Source: Viridibacillus arvi (GTDB lineage: Bacteria; Bacillota; Bacilli; Bacillales_A; Planococcaceae). From it: a stretch of DNA of 64,000 bases. Position numbers and translations under genes: made by a program. The notes beneath the pieces are model-generated. The model was not told where the DNA came from. It saw only the letters and a program-made list of their open reading frames with translations, and did not search any database. Position 1 is the stretch's first letter; the number at the start of each line of letters is the position of its first letter. Below are positions 44,993 through 53,681 of this stretch, in pieces. The stretch covers positions 1,408,312-1,472,311 of the forward strand of contig NZ_LILB01000005.1 of NCBI RefSeq assembly GCF_001274945.1, in the 5' to 3' direction.

Positions 44993-46462
44993 TTAAACTC
45001 TCTCCAAAACTCTATTTACATCTTTTTTTGTTGAAGTTTCTTCAATATCTTCTTCAGATAACACCCGTTCTATTTCCTGGTCCATTAGTTTGTTTGCATT
45101 TTTAGCGCCATATTTAACCATAGAGATTTTATATAACACTGCCCCAAAAACAGCCCATGCTAATATGATTACCCACTCATACGGCCAAACTAACGCGGAA
45201 GGCATACCTGGTAGATATAAAATACATACACCAATTGACATTATGACAGCTAACCAACCAATTAATGTACCTCCTGGCAATATAAAAGGTCTTTTTAAAT
45301 TAGGCTCTCTTTTGCGCAAAATAATAAAGGCAATTGCTACTAAAACCCATGCAATAACAAGAGCAAAACCACCTGCATCTACTAACCAGACAAGTGCTGG
45401 TCGACCAAATAATGGTGCTAAAGTAGTCAAAACCGCAATGAGTAAAATCGCTTTATGTGGCGTTCTATATTTAGGATGTAGTTCGCCTAATGCCTTTGGT
45501 AACATTCCTGCTCTCGCCAATGCAAAAATGGCACGACTACCGCCTACATAGAAGCCAATCCAGCTTGTTAATATCCCACCTATTCCACCAAGCACTAAAA
45601 CATTCCCCATCATCTTACTACCACCAAATGCCTTTGCCATCGCATCTGCTGTAACAAGCGATGAACTAGCAATTTCTGTAGGTGTCAGCACGTATGAAAC
45701 GCCGAAGATAATTGCCACATACCAAGTAATAGCTAAAAACACTGAAATGATTAAAAGTTGTCCAATTCGTTTACGTGGCAGATTAATCTCTTCTGCAGCT
45801 TGAGGTATCACATCGAATCCTACAAACATGAATGGCGTCATAATCAATACAGCCATAATGCCACCCCAGCCTTTTTCAAATAAGGGCTGCATATGCTCAG
45901 GGCTTCCTGCAATAGAACTTCCCGTAACAAGCAATACACCTGAGATTAATATGAGTAATGTCAAAATTGACATTACAACACTTGTAATTTTCATACCCCT
46001 ATAGTTAATCCATGCAATAATAATCGACCCAAGAATTCCTACTGCTACCCAAGTAAAATTTACATCCCAGCCTGCAATTGTATACATGTAACCGACGCTA
46101 TAGCCAGGAACGACATATTCAAAAACAGTTGGTAATGCTACAGCTTCAAAGGCTACAACTGAGACATATCCAAGAATCATTGCCCATGTTGCTATAAACG
46201 AGGTGAGCCGTCCAGTCGCCCTATAGGTAAAGAATAGTTCTCCACCAGATAACGGCATGGCTGAGGACAATTCCGCGTACGTTAACCCAATAAATATAAC
46301 AAGTAATCCACCTATTAAAAATGCTATGATTGCTCCTAGTGAACCTGCTTCTGTAATCCATAAACCAGCTGTTACTACCCAACCCCAACCAATCATTGCT
46401 CCAAATGCAAGCGCCATAACGTCTCTATTCCCTAAAATTTTCAATAGCTTTTGATCTTCCAT
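44993..46462 (-). CDS. APC superfamily amino acid permease
   Basis: 489 residues with about twelve membrane spans. FGAMIGWGWVVTAGLW near 20 is the substrate-binding unwound region of APC transporters, and TPFMFVGFDVIPQAAEEINLPRK near 210 the conserved middle loop. Charged C-terminal tail of ~40 residues. Likely imports an amino acid or amine used by the neighbouring aminotransferase (46559), 96 bp upstream on the same strand with a hairpin between them. GGGGGTG precedes the ATG. Confidence 0.88.
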   Translation of the reverse strand: MEDQKLLKILGNRDVMALAFGAMIGWGWVVTAGLWITEAGSLGAIIAFLIGGLLVIFIGLTYAELSSAMPLSGGELFFTYRATGRLTSFIATWAMILGYVSVVAFEAVALPTVFEYVVPGYSVGYMYTIAGWDVNFTWVAVGILGSIIIAWINYRGMKITSVVMSILTLLILISGVLLVTGSSIAGSPEHMQPLFEKGWGGIMAVLIMTPFMFVGFDVIPQAAEEINLPRKRIGQLLIISVFLAITWYVAIIFGVSYVLTPTEIASSSLVTADAMAKAFGGSKMMGNVLVLGGIGGILTSWIGFYVGGSRAIFALARAGMLPKALGELHPKYRTPHKAILLIAVLTTLAPLFGRPALVWLVDAGGFALVIAWVLVAIAFIILRKREPNLKRPFILPGGTLIGWLAVIMSIGVCILYLPGMPSALVWPYEWVIILAWAVFGAVLYKISMVKYGAKNANKLMDQEIERVLSEEDIEETSTKKDVNRVLERV

Positions 46463-46478
46463 CTTACACCCCCGGATA

Positions 46479-46505
46479 AGAGTCTATTGAAACACAATAG
46501 ACTCT
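46479..46505 (-). terminator. Hairpin between the aminotransferase and permease genes
   Basis: AGAGTCTATTG and CAATAGACTCT form an 11-bp stem with a 5-nt loop. The T-rich tail is poor (TTATCC), so it may be a partial terminator or a transcript-processing element that lowers permease expression. Confidence 0.5.
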
Positions 46506-46558
46506 ATTAATGGAATTACTCTCGATCTATCTAGCATTGAATAATTTTTCATTAGTTT

Positions 46559-47911
46559 TTAAAGTGCTGCTAGCTGCTCTTCAACCTCTTGTTGAACAAT
46601 TAGTACAGCTTCACGTAATATAGCAACTAGGTCATCTATCTGCGCTTTTGTAATAATCAATGGTGGTGAGAAACATACGATGTCTGTATTGTCATAAGTA
46701 ACTGCACGACATATAACGCCACGTTCATGCAATGCCGCAATAATTCTTGGCGCCACTTTTAACTCGGCAGGAAAGCGTTTATTCGTTAAAGGATCTTGTA
46801 CAAACTCCATCGCTCCGAGTAAACCTAACGTACGAATATCACCTACAATCGTTGATTCCTCTTTAATGGATTTAAAACCTTTTTGTAATTCTTCACCCAT
46901 TTTAAAGGAGTTATCTACCAGATTTTCACGTTCTAAAATTTCAAGGTTTTTTAGAGCTACAGCCGCCCCTGTCGGATGACCACTGTAGGTAAAACCATGG
47001 AATAATACTCCTTCTGATTTTTCCTTTAGCACATTATGCACGTGATCGGAAACAATGACACCACCTAGTGGAAAGTAGCCACTTGTTACACCTTTTGCAA
47101 ATGTTAATACATCCGGCTCTACTCCATAATTTTCAACACCGAACATTTTCCCTGTACGTCCAAAGCCTGTAATAACCTCATCTGCTATATATAAAATGCC
47201 ATATTCATTGCATATCTTACGCACTGCTTTGTAATAATCCTTCGGTGGGATTAATACTCCACCTGCTCCTTGGACAGGTTCTGCCATGAATGCCGCAATC
47301 TTTTCTGGTCCTTCAGCTTCAATTACTTCGCGAATGGATTGAATCGATGCCTCAGTACCAATTTCATAAGGAGATTTTGCATGCACAAATCCTTGCATTA
47401 AATTCCCTGCCATGTCCCAAAACTCAGGTATACCAGTTGCACTTGTAGCACCTGCTGAGACGCCATGATATCCTCGTCGTAATGCAACGATTTTATTTCG
47501 CTCAGGTTGACCTTGAATACGCCAATAATGACGTACAATTTTTATTGCTGAGTCATTTGACTCTGAACCACCTGATGTAAAGAACACCGCATTTAAACTA
47601 GGTGGAGCTAAAGAAGCAATTTTCTTTGCTAGACGAATAGCCGGCTCATTACTAAAATTTGAAAAACATGAGCTGTATGCTAATTGTTCCATTTGTTCTT
47701 TTGCTGCTTCTGCTATTTCTTTTCGACCGTGCCCAATGTTAACATTCCAAAGCGACGACATAGCATCTATATACTTTGTACCATCTTTACTTGTGAGATA
47801 TATTCCTTCACTCTTATTGAAAATCACTTTTGGTCCATTCGCTTGTTGCTCTTGAATTGATGAAGTTGGATGAATAAAATGCTTTTTGTCCCATTCATTT
47901 AAAGTTGTCAT
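46559..47911 (-). CDS. Class III PLP-dependent aminotransferase
   Basis: 450 residues of the omega-amino acid:pyruvate/GABA aminotransferase group. FTSGGSESNDSAIKIVRHYW near 110 binds the PLP phosphate, IADEVITGFGRTG near 240 holds the cofactor Asp, and the Schiff-base Lys is in TFAKGVTSGYFPLGG near 275. Probable substrate is an amino acid or amine with a terminal amino group. GGAGG precedes the ATG. The 404 bp upstream hold leader RNA copy 2, and the permease gene lies downstream, so uptake and transamination appear linked. Confidence 0.9.
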   Translation of the reverse strand: MTTLNEWDKKHFIHPTSSIQEQQANGPKVIFNKSEGIYLTSKDGTKYIDAMSSLWNVNIGHGRKEIAEAAKEQMEQLAYSSCFSNFSNEPAIRLAKKIASLAPPSLNAVFFTSGGSESNDSAIKIVRHYWRIQGQPERNKIVALRRGYHGVSAGATSATGIPEFWDMAGNLMQGFVHAKSPYEIGTEASIQSIREVIEAEGPEKIAAFMAEPVQGAGGVLIPPKDYYKAVRKICNEYGILYIADEVITGFGRTGKMFGVENYGVEPDVLTFAKGVTSGYFPLGGVIVSDHVHNVLKEKSEGVLFHGFTYSGHPTGAAVALKNLEILERENLVDNSFKMGEELQKGFKSIKEESTIVGDIRTLGLLGAMEFVQDPLTNKRFPAELKVAPRIIAALHERGVICRAVTYDNTDIVCFSPPLIITKAQIDDLVAILREAVLIVQQEVEEQLAAL

Positions 47912-48023
47912 CTGTATTCCTCCTGTTTTTTATTATTTCTTATTGAAATGATGGTATAACCGTAAACTACTCATGATGTCTGTTTTTGCTAAAAGAATGT
48001 TAACCTCCCCTCTTAAGTGCATT

Positions 48024-48130
48024 AAAAAAACCAATTCAAAAAGACTACAGATAGATATCTGTGAGTCAAATTGAACTGGCTTATATCTGCGACAAAAAAC
48101 CGGGTTTTGGCTTTAAACAGATTAGGCAGT
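48024..48130 (-). ncRNA. Conserved structured leader RNA, copy 2 (hairpin plus terminator)
   Basis: Matches copy 1 in three blocks: CTAATCTGTTTAAAGCC, CAGATATAAGCCAGTTCAA with TTTGAC, and AGTCTTTTTGAATTGG before TTTTTTT. The tip of the second hairpin differs but still pairs (CAGAT/ATCTG here, CAGT/ACTG in copy 1), so the change preserves the fold. It lies 113 bp before the aminotransferase start. A plausible promoter (TTGACG ... TATAGT) begins at about 48180 on the minus strand. Nothing else is seen between 47912 and 48287. Confidence 0.6.
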
Positions 48131-48287
48131 CATATTTGTAAACTCAAGTACTTTACTATATATTTTAGGGCTACCGTCAAAACTTACTAATAACACATAT
48201 TATTGTCTAGTGATTTCAAATATTCAAACTATTTATCATCAGTTTTATAAAATATTTTACGAGATTACTCGTCAGATTTTGTTTATG

Positions 48288-48316
48288 ATAAAAAGACCAT
48301 CTCCGTAGTCCTCTTT
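48288..48316 (-). terminator. Terminator after the LysDH-like gene
   Basis: AAGAGGACTA and TGGTCTTTTT can pair over 10 bp (three G-T pairs) on the minus strand right after the stop codon, with the T run forming part of the stem. Confidence 0.5.
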
Positions 48317-49488
48317 TATCCTTTTACAATATTGGTTGAACGATGCATAGTTTCTTTAATAGAAACTCCGCGTTTTTTCATTTCTTCCATGTATTTTTCA
48401 CCTGGAACTACTTTCTCTGGTGGATATACTCCACGTTTTGAAATCGTACCATCGCCTACTAACTGAGCAACTACTGAAATTGTATTTGCAGTTGCTAATG
48501 CCATTGCTGTTTCATTGGTTTCTTTGTCTTTCTTAATAATTAATTCGTATTCGTACGAAACAAGCTCCTCACCTTTTTCGCCTGAAACAATCACCCGTAA
48601 TAATACCGCATCCGATTTATTTCCAAGAGACATTTTACTTTGTAGCACTTCACGTAAAACATCACGTGCTTTGATGGCCTGACCCTCTAGATTCACTGTT
48701 GTCTCCTTATTTGTTAAACCTAAATCTACAAGTAACTTGAACTTTTCTGCATGACCTTGATAGCGAATTGTTTTATATTCCAACGTATTCACATTTGGGA
48801 AGGTCTGTGCCAAAGTAGATAAACCGCCTGAAGTATGGAATGCCTCCAGCCCGGTAAAACCATCAAAATAAACCTTTTCAATCTCTGACAATGAAGTAAT
48901 TTCCTGCAGTTTTCCACCACGAATAACATGCGAAGGGTCAGTATAGTGATCGAATACGCCTTCTAGTGAAAACACAATGTTATAATCCAGTGGTGGTTCT
49001 TTTTCAACCGGAATTCCTCCAACAAAGATTTTTATCGATTTGACACTATCTAATTTTGAAGCACCATAACCTGTTAAAATATTAATCATTCCTGGTGCAA
49101 CACCTAAGTCTGGAATCAATGTAATGCCTTTTTCTTTAGCATTGTCAGATAACTTTAAAACAGCATTTGTTGCACCGCCAATGTGACCACCTAGATCGAC
49201 TGAATGCACCCCTACTTCAATTGCCATACGTGCAACTTTTTCGTTAAATGTATAAAATAGAGCGTTTATCACAACATCTGCTTTTGCCATCACAAATTTT
49301 AACTCCGTATCGTCATTGGCATCTAGATGTAGCACTTCTAATTTATCTGACTTCAATAACTCAGCGAATAATGTTGTTTGGCCAACATCTAAGTCTGCTA
49401 AGTACACTTTTTCAACTTTGTCACTTTTAACTAAATCACGCGCAACCTCTTTCCCCATTAAACCTGCACCTAATACTGCTACTTTCAT
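48316..49488 (-). CDS. L-lysine 6-dehydrogenase-like protein (saccharopine dehydrogenase family)
   Basis: 390 residues. Rossmann motif [16 protein letters not shown] at residue 4, then [31 protein letters not shown] and [12 protein letters not shown]. These stretches and the whole layout agree with my memory of the Geobacillus stearothermophilus lysine 6-dehydrogenase, which oxidises the epsilon-amino group of lysine to give allysine/piperideine-6-carboxylate. Saccharopine dehydrogenase proper is the alternative. It is the second gene of an operon after the aldehyde dehydrogenase (23-bp gap), which could oxidise the product semialdehyde. GGGG precedes the ATG. Confidence 0.8.
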   Translation of the reverse strand: MKVAVLGAGLMGKEVARDLVKSDKVEKVYLADLDVGQTTLFAELLKSDKLEVLHLDANDDTELKFVMAKADVVINALFYTFNEKVARMAIEVGVHSVDLGGHIGGATNAVLKLSDNAKEKGITLIPDLGVAPGMINILTGYGASKLDSVKSIKIFVGGIPVEKEPPLDYNIVFSLEGVFDHYTDPSHVIRGGKLQEITSLSEIEKVYFDGFTGLEAFHTSGGLSTLAQTFPNVNTLEYKTIRYQGHAEKFKLLVDLGLTNKETTVNLEGQAIKARDVLREVLQSKMSLGNKSDAVLLRVIVSGEKGEELVSYEYELIIKKDKETNETAMALATANTISVVAQLVGDGTISKRGVYPPEKVVPGEKYMEEMKKRGVSIKETMHRSTNIVKG

Positions 49489-49511
49489 CTGATTGTCCCC
49501 TTTCTTTGTTA

Positions 49512-50990
49512 TTATTCCGTATCAATTTGTGCTCGTTGCAACTTGCCACTGTAATCGATGTAGATACTCTTCCATTCCGTATAGACATCCAATGCTGCAA
49601 CACCAGAATCACGATGACCATTCCCTGTTCCTTTTGTGCCACCAAACGGTAGATGAATTTCTGCACCCGTTGTACCAGCATTGACGTATACAATACCCGT
49701 ATCTAAATCACGCTGCGCTTGGAATGCTCGATTAATATCTTGTGTAAAGATGGAACTTGAAAGTCCAAATTGCACACTGTTATTGACTTCAATAGCTTCT
49801 TCTAAACTTTCTACTTCTATCAATGAGACAACGGGGCCGAAAATCTCTTCTTGTGCAATCCGAGCATCCCATTTCACATCAGTAAATAAAGTTGGCGCGT
49901 AATAAAAACCTTGATCAAAAGGCGTTCCAGTCAATATATTGCCCCCTGCAAGTAACTTCGCACCTTCCTGACGGCCTAATTCTACATAGCTATTAATCTT
50001 GTGTAATGCAGTTTTATTAATAACCGGACCAATTTTCACCGACTCATCTAAACCATCGCCAATTGTTAATAGTTGCATAGCTGTTAGGAGGCGTTCTTCC
50101 AGCTCTGCTTTTACATCTTTATGCACAATCACTCGACTACATGCCGTACAACGTTGACCCGCTGTTCCAAAAGCACTCCACAAAATCCCTTCAACAGCTA
50201 GTTCTAAATCAGCATCATCCATGACTATCACTGCATTTTTGCCACCCATTTCTAAAGAAACTTTCTTTAAATGACGGCCGCCCAACTCTGCCACCTTGCT
50301 ACCTGTAGCAGTTGAACCTGTGAACGAAATGACTTTGACATCTGGATGCTCGATTAACGCTGTTCCTACTTCTGAACCTGATCCAAAAACAACATTAGCA
50401 ACGCCATCTGGCAAGCCTACTTCTTCAAAGATTTTCGCCATTTCATAAGCCATCATTGGTGTTTCTGTAGCAGGTTTCCAGATAAATGTATTCCCTGCAA
50501 CAATTGCAGGGAATGATTTCCAAGTCGCAATTGCCACAGGGAAATTCCAAGGTGTTATTAAGCCAACGACGCCAATTGGAGCACGAACACTCATAGCAAA
50601 TTTATTGGCTAACTCTGACGGAGTTGTTTCCCCAAACAAACGTCGCCCTTCTCCAGCCATATAAAATGCCATATCAATGCCCTCTTGTACTTCGCCTCGA
50701 CCTTCTTCAATAACTTTTCCCATCTCTTTTGTAAGTACCTGAGCTAAATGTTCTTTCTTTTCTTTCATTCTTAAACCAATTGCATACAAATAATCTGCGC
50801 GTTTTGGTGCTGGTACAAGTGCCCAATTTTTTTGTGCCTTTTTTGCAACAGCTACTGCTTGCTCCACAGCTCCTGTTGAAGACATAGGTACTTGAGCTAA
50901 TTCCTCACCATTTGCAGGATTAATAACGGGTACGAATTTCAAATCTTCAGAGGTTCCCCATTGCCCTCCGATAAAATTTTGCAACTTCAC
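49512..50990 (-). CDS. NAD(P)-dependent aldehyde dehydrogenase (candidate 2-aminoadipate semialdehyde dehydrogenase)
   Basis: 492 residues. [21 protein letters not shown] and WKPATETP form the coenzyme site, [11 protein letters not shown] the Rossmann loop, [12 protein letters not shown] holds the general-base Glu, and [12 protein letters not shown] the nucleophile Cys. The C-terminus ([18 protein letters not shown]) is of the ALDH type seen with amino-acid semialdehyde substrates. Being upstream of a LysDH-like gene, it probably oxidises 2-aminoadipate 6-semialdehyde. Start is GTG at 50990, with GGAGGG 7 bases upstream. A perfect cre match lies 19 bp before the start. Confidence 0.9.
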   Translation of the reverse strand: MKLQNFIGGQWGTSEDLKFVPVINPANGEELAQVPMSSTGAVEQAVAVAKKAQKNWALVPAPKRADYLYAIGLRMKEKKEHLAQVLTKEMGKVIEEGRGEVQEGIDMAFYMAGEGRRLFGETTPSELANKFAMSVRAPIGVVGLITPWNFPVAIATWKSFPAIVAGNTFIWKPATETPMMAYEMAKIFEEVGLPDGVANVVFGSGSEVGTALIEHPDVKVISFTGSTATGSKVAELGGRHLKKVSLEMGGKNAVIVMDDADLELAVEGILWSAFGTAGQRCTACSRVIVHKDVKAELEERLLTAMQLLTIGDGLDESVKIGPVINKTALHKINSYVELGRQEGAKLLAGGNILTGTPFDQGFYYAPTLFTDVKWDARIAQEEIFGPVVSLIEVESLEEAIEVNNSVQFGLSSSIFTQDINRAFQAQRDLDTGIVYVNAGTTGAEIHLPFGGTKGTGNGHRDSGVAALDVYTEWKSIYIDYSGKLQRAQIDTE

Positions 50991-51008
50991 TGCTATCCCT
51001 CCTTTTAT

Positions 51009-51023
51009 ATGAAAACGCTTTCT
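51009..51023. promoter_or_regulatory. cre site (CcpA catabolite repression)
   Basis: ATGAAAACGCTTTCT fits the WTGNAANCGNWNNCW consensus at every fixed position. It sits between the ALDH-LysDH promoter region and the GTG start, so CcpA binding should block or reduce transcription when preferred carbon is present. Confidence 0.75.
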
Positions 51024-51106
51024 CTGTATATATTTTCTACAAAATACCTAAATATCCTTCATTTTCTTTAAAATTTCAGTCAATTTATTTTTTCCTGAAA
51101 ATTGAC

Positions 51107-51132
51107 GAAACCTTTTAAAATCTCGAATCGTA
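51107..51132 (+). promoter_or_regulatory. ECF sigma (SigW-like) promoter of the AIM24-family gene
   Basis: GAAACCTTTT, then CGTATTA with 17 bp between GAAAC and CGTA, close to the TGAAAC-N16/17-CGTA pattern of Bacillus SigW promoters. The start codon is 43 bp downstream of the -10. Confidence 0.55.
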
Positions 51133-51174
51133 TTAATATTAAATACTAGACTTTAACAATTGGGAGGAAAAAAG

Positions 51175-51960
51175 ATGAATAATCATGAAATTGATTACAA
51201 ATTATACGGCGATGACATGCAGTTTGTAGAGGTAGAATTAGATCCACAAGAAACAGTCATTGCTGAAGCTGGTGCATTAATGATGATGGAAGACGGCATT
51301 CGCATGGAAACTGTTTTTGGTGATGCCTCAAGCGGTGGCGGTTTCATGGGTAAACTAATGGGCGCTGGTAAAAGACTTGTAACAGGTGAAAGTTTATTCA
51401 TCACAACATTCACAAATGAAGGTTATGGAAAAAAACATGTTTCTTTTGCTTCTCCCTATCCTGGGAAAATCATTCCTATGGATTTAAGTCAATATAATGG
51501 AAAAATCATTTGCCAAAAAGATGCTTTCTTAGCAGCTGCTAAAGGGGTTTCAATTGGCATTGAATTCCAACGCAAATTAGGAACAGGATTTTTCGGTGGT
51601 GAAGGTTTCATCATGCAAAAACTAGAAGGTGATGGCATGGCGTTCGTTCATGCAGGTGGTACAATCATTCAAAAGAACCTTCAAGTTGGTGAGACATTAC
51701 GTGTAGATACAGGTTGCCTTGTCGCAATGACAGCAGACGTTGATTACGATATCGAAATGGTCAAAGGTGTAAAAACTGCTCTATTTGGAGGAGAAGGCCT
51801 ATTCTTCGCAACACTTAAAGGACCAGGAACTGTATGGATTCAATCACTTCCATTCAGCCGACTAGCAAGCCGCGTATTCGCCGCAACCCCACAACTACCG
51901 GGTAACAAATCCGTTGGCGAAGGCGGTATCGGCGGCCTATTTGATATTTTCAACAAATAA
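51175..51960 (+). CDS. AIM24/TIGR00266 family protein
   Basis: 261-residue beta-helical protein. [16 protein letters not shown] near 35, the glycine-rich [22 protein letters not shown] near 60, and [18 protein letters not shown] near 180 are the family signatures, with a Gly-rich C-terminus. No signal or membrane anchor. Role not known to me; the ECF-type promoter suggests an envelope-stress response. GGGAGG is 7 bases before the ATG, so an earlier in-frame TTG (51160), which contains that site, is rejected. Confidence 0.85.
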   Translation: MNNHEIDYKLYGDDMQFVEVELDPQETVIAEAGALMMMEDGIRMETVFGDASSGGGFMGKLMGAGKRLVTGESLFITTFTNEGYGKKHVSFASPYPGKIIPMDLSQYNGKIICQKDAFLAAAKGVSIGIEFQRKLGTGFFGGEGFIMQKLEGDGMAFVHAGGTIIQKNLQVGETLRVDTGCLVAMTADVDYDIEMVKGVKTALFGGEGLFFATLKGPGTVWIQSLPFSRLASRVFAATPQLPGNKSVGEGGIGGLFDIFNK

Positions 51961-51973
51961 GAAAGACAAGCTA

Positions 51974-52110
51974 ATTACGCAAAACCCTATCGCAGCGGTT
52001 ACATGATCAATATCCTGTTTGATCAAGGCAACCACTTAGCTGTGAAACACGGAGGAATATAGAAGTTAGAGTCGAATTTTGACTTTAAGCGCTCGTCCAT
52101 CCTTTATAAC
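51974..52110. repeat. Diverged copies of two dispersed repeat elements
   Basis: The first half (GGTTACATGATCAATATCC followed by TGTTTGATC) resembles the element at 6817-6870 over about 30 bp when both are read the same way. The second half (TTTTGACTTTAAGCGCTCG) resembles the inner part of the ~120-bp palindromic family. The two elements are adjacent at both loci, in opposite order. Confidence 0.4.
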
Positions 52111-52133
52111 TCATATCCAATGCTTATAACTCA

Positions 52134-52165
52134 CCCTACTCCTTAATAAGAGTAGGGTTTTTTCT
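52134..52165 (+). terminator. Intrinsic terminator downstream of the AIM24-family gene
   Basis: CCCTACTC and GAGTAGGG (AGTAGGG) close a hairpin over CTTAATAA, followed by TTTTTT. Confidence 0.8.
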
Positions 52166-52322
52166 TTAACATAGCGTTGTATCTTATTACAGCACTTCAT
52201 AAATACTGTACCTAACATTCTATTAGTCACCCTTCACTATTATTAATCTATTTAAAAATTCTTTCTTCTCTTCTATCTCTTATGATAAAATTACAATAAT
52301 TTCAAAAAAGGAGTGGACGAAT

Positions 52323-52376
52323 ATGAAAAGCACTTTAATGACTTTCAAAGACAACTCGGAGGGCATGCTGTCTTAA
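52323..52376 (+). CDS. 17-residue leader peptide of the MFS transporter gene
   Basis: AAAGGAGTGG is followed 6 bases later by ATG and 17 codons (MKSTLMTFKDNSEGMLS) ending in TAA. It lies 47 bp before the MFS start. Codons 12-14 (TCG GAG GGC) contain CGGAGG, identical to the MFS ribosome-binding hexamer. The strong ribosome site on so short a frame and the structure behind it point to a regulatory leader rather than a functional peptide. Confidence 0.65.
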   Translation: MKSTLMTFKDNSEGMLS

Positions 52377-52416
52377 TAATGAGAGTTTGACCTCCGGTAT
52401 TTTACTAATACGGAGG
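52357..52416 (+). promoter_or_regulatory. Translational attenuator sequestering the MFS Shine-Dalgarno
   Basis: Segment 2 (CCTCCG, 52391-52396) pairs with segment 3 (CGGAGG, 52411-52416, the MFS ribosome site) in a stem of 10 bp with one bulged G and a 5-nt loop. Segment 1 (CGGAGG, 52357-52362) inside the leader ORF can pair with the same segment 2. A ribosome stalled early in the leader would let 1:2 form and free segment 3. This resembles the logic of erm/cat leaders. Confidence 0.65.
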
Positions 52417-52423
52417 AAAAAAA

Positions 52424-53623
52424 TTGAAAACACAAAATATTTATTATGCAATCACTAGTTCACGCTCATTACTTATACAAATGGTATTCACACTGAACGC
52501 AATTTATTACGTTATAAATGCAGGATTAAATCCATTACAGCTAGTACTTATTGGAACGATTATGGAGGTATCTGTATTTCTATGTGAAATGCCAACAGGT
52601 TTAGTTGCAGATCATTATGGACGTAAACGTTCTCTATTCATCGGAACTTTTATAATTGGCATAGCACACTTACTTGAAGGAATATTCCCCGCCTTTTGGT
52701 CAATTGCCATCGCCTCAGGTTTGTGGGGATTAGGCTGGACATTTATTAGCGGTGCTGAGGAAGCTTGGATCGCTGATGAATTAGAAGGTAGAAATTTAGA
52801 TTCAGTATTTCTTAAAGGTGCTCAATTTAGATCTTTAGGTCGATTTTTCGGTATTTTACTTAGCGTTTGTATTGCTACTTTATTTTCAGTGCAAGTAACA
52901 ATTATTATTGCTGGAATTTTAATAGTACTCCTAGCTTTTGGTGCATTATCCACAATGCCAGAGACAAAGTTCGTCAAAATTTCTCGAAAAAAAGATATTT
53001 CTGCCATACATCACCTTATAACAACAATTCGACACGGTGCTCGCCAAATTAAAGGAAATACAATGCTCGTGAGTATCGCGATTATAACTATACTTTTGGG
53101 GTTGGCGAGCGAAGGATTCGATCGACTATGGGGTGCTCATTTTATTGAAGACTTTCATTTACCTGAGGATGAATCTATCTACTGGTTTGGGGCTTTTTAT
53201 GCAGTAGCGTTTTTATTAAACATTGTCGTTTTAAAATTTGTAGAGGGTCGTTTCAATAAAAATTATCCTTTAATTCTTTTGACTGCCAATGGTTTATTAA
53301 TAATTGCAATGCTTGCATTTGCCTTTAGTTCAAACTTTTTGCTAGCCCTTCTAACTTTCTGGATAGCCGGAGCGCTACGTGATGTTAATTATCCGTTAAT
53401 AAGCGTAATGACGAATGAAAGATTAGAAGCACAGGGTCGTGCAACTGCTTTGTCTATGTTCGGACAACTTGATGCTATTGGGCAAATTGCTGGGGGGCCT
53501 ATTATTGGACTATTAGCACTTTATACAACAATCGCTAGTGGTATCGCTTCTACTGTGGTGTTTATTTTACCGATTTTATTCTTCTTGGTACTGATGCAAA
53601 GAAAGCTTGCCAAATCTCGTTAG
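52424..53623 (+). CDS. MFS family efflux-type transporter
   Basis: 399 residues with twelve predicted membrane spans. The DHA-type loop 2-3 motif is GLVADHYGRKRSLFIGT near residue 60. EMPTGLVAD and GAEEAWIADEL resemble tetracycline/macrolide-type exporters of Gram-positive bacteria, but I cannot name a specific resistance family. TTG start at 52424, 7 bases after GGAGG; that GGAGG is buried in a hairpin behind a 17-codon leader ORF. This makes drug-inducible translation likely. Monocistronic, with its own terminator. Confidence 0.87.
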   Translation: MKTQNIYYAITSSRSLLIQMVFTLNAIYYVINAGLNPLQLVLIGTIMEVSVFLCEMPTGLVADHYGRKRSLFIGTFIIGIAHLLEGIFPAFWSIAIASGLWGLGWTFISGAEEAWIADELEGRNLDSVFLKGAQFRSLGRFFGILLSVCIATLFSVQVTIIIAGILIVLLAFGALSTMPETKFVKISRKKDISAIHHLITTIRHGARQIKGNTMLVSIAIITILLGLASEGFDRLWGAHFIEDFHLPEDESIYWFGAFYAVAFLLNIVVLKFVEGRFNKNYPLILLTANGLLIIAMLAFAFSSNFLLALLTFWIAGALRDVNYPLISVMTNERLEAQGRATALSMFGQLDAIGQIAGGPIIGLLALYTTIASGIASTVVFILPILFFLVLMQRKLAKSR

Positions 53624-53637
53624 ATATTTTATAAACA

Positions 53638-53680
53638 AAAATGTGCCGTGGATTCCAAGATCCTTCCGGCACATTTTTGT
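53638..53680. terminator. Terminator between convergent MFS and hydroxyacid dehydrogenase genes
   Basis: AAAAATGTGCCG pairs with CGGCACATTTTT across a longer loop with its own partial pairing. A/T tails on both sides allow bidirectional use. Confidence 0.8.
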
Positions 53681-53681
53681 T

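Noticed and set aside
48316-49488. Classical saccharopine dehydrogenase of lysine biosynthesis
   Set aside because: Not excluded absolutely, but the specific stretches and the operon with an aldehyde dehydrogenase under a cre site fit lysine 6-dehydrogenase better.
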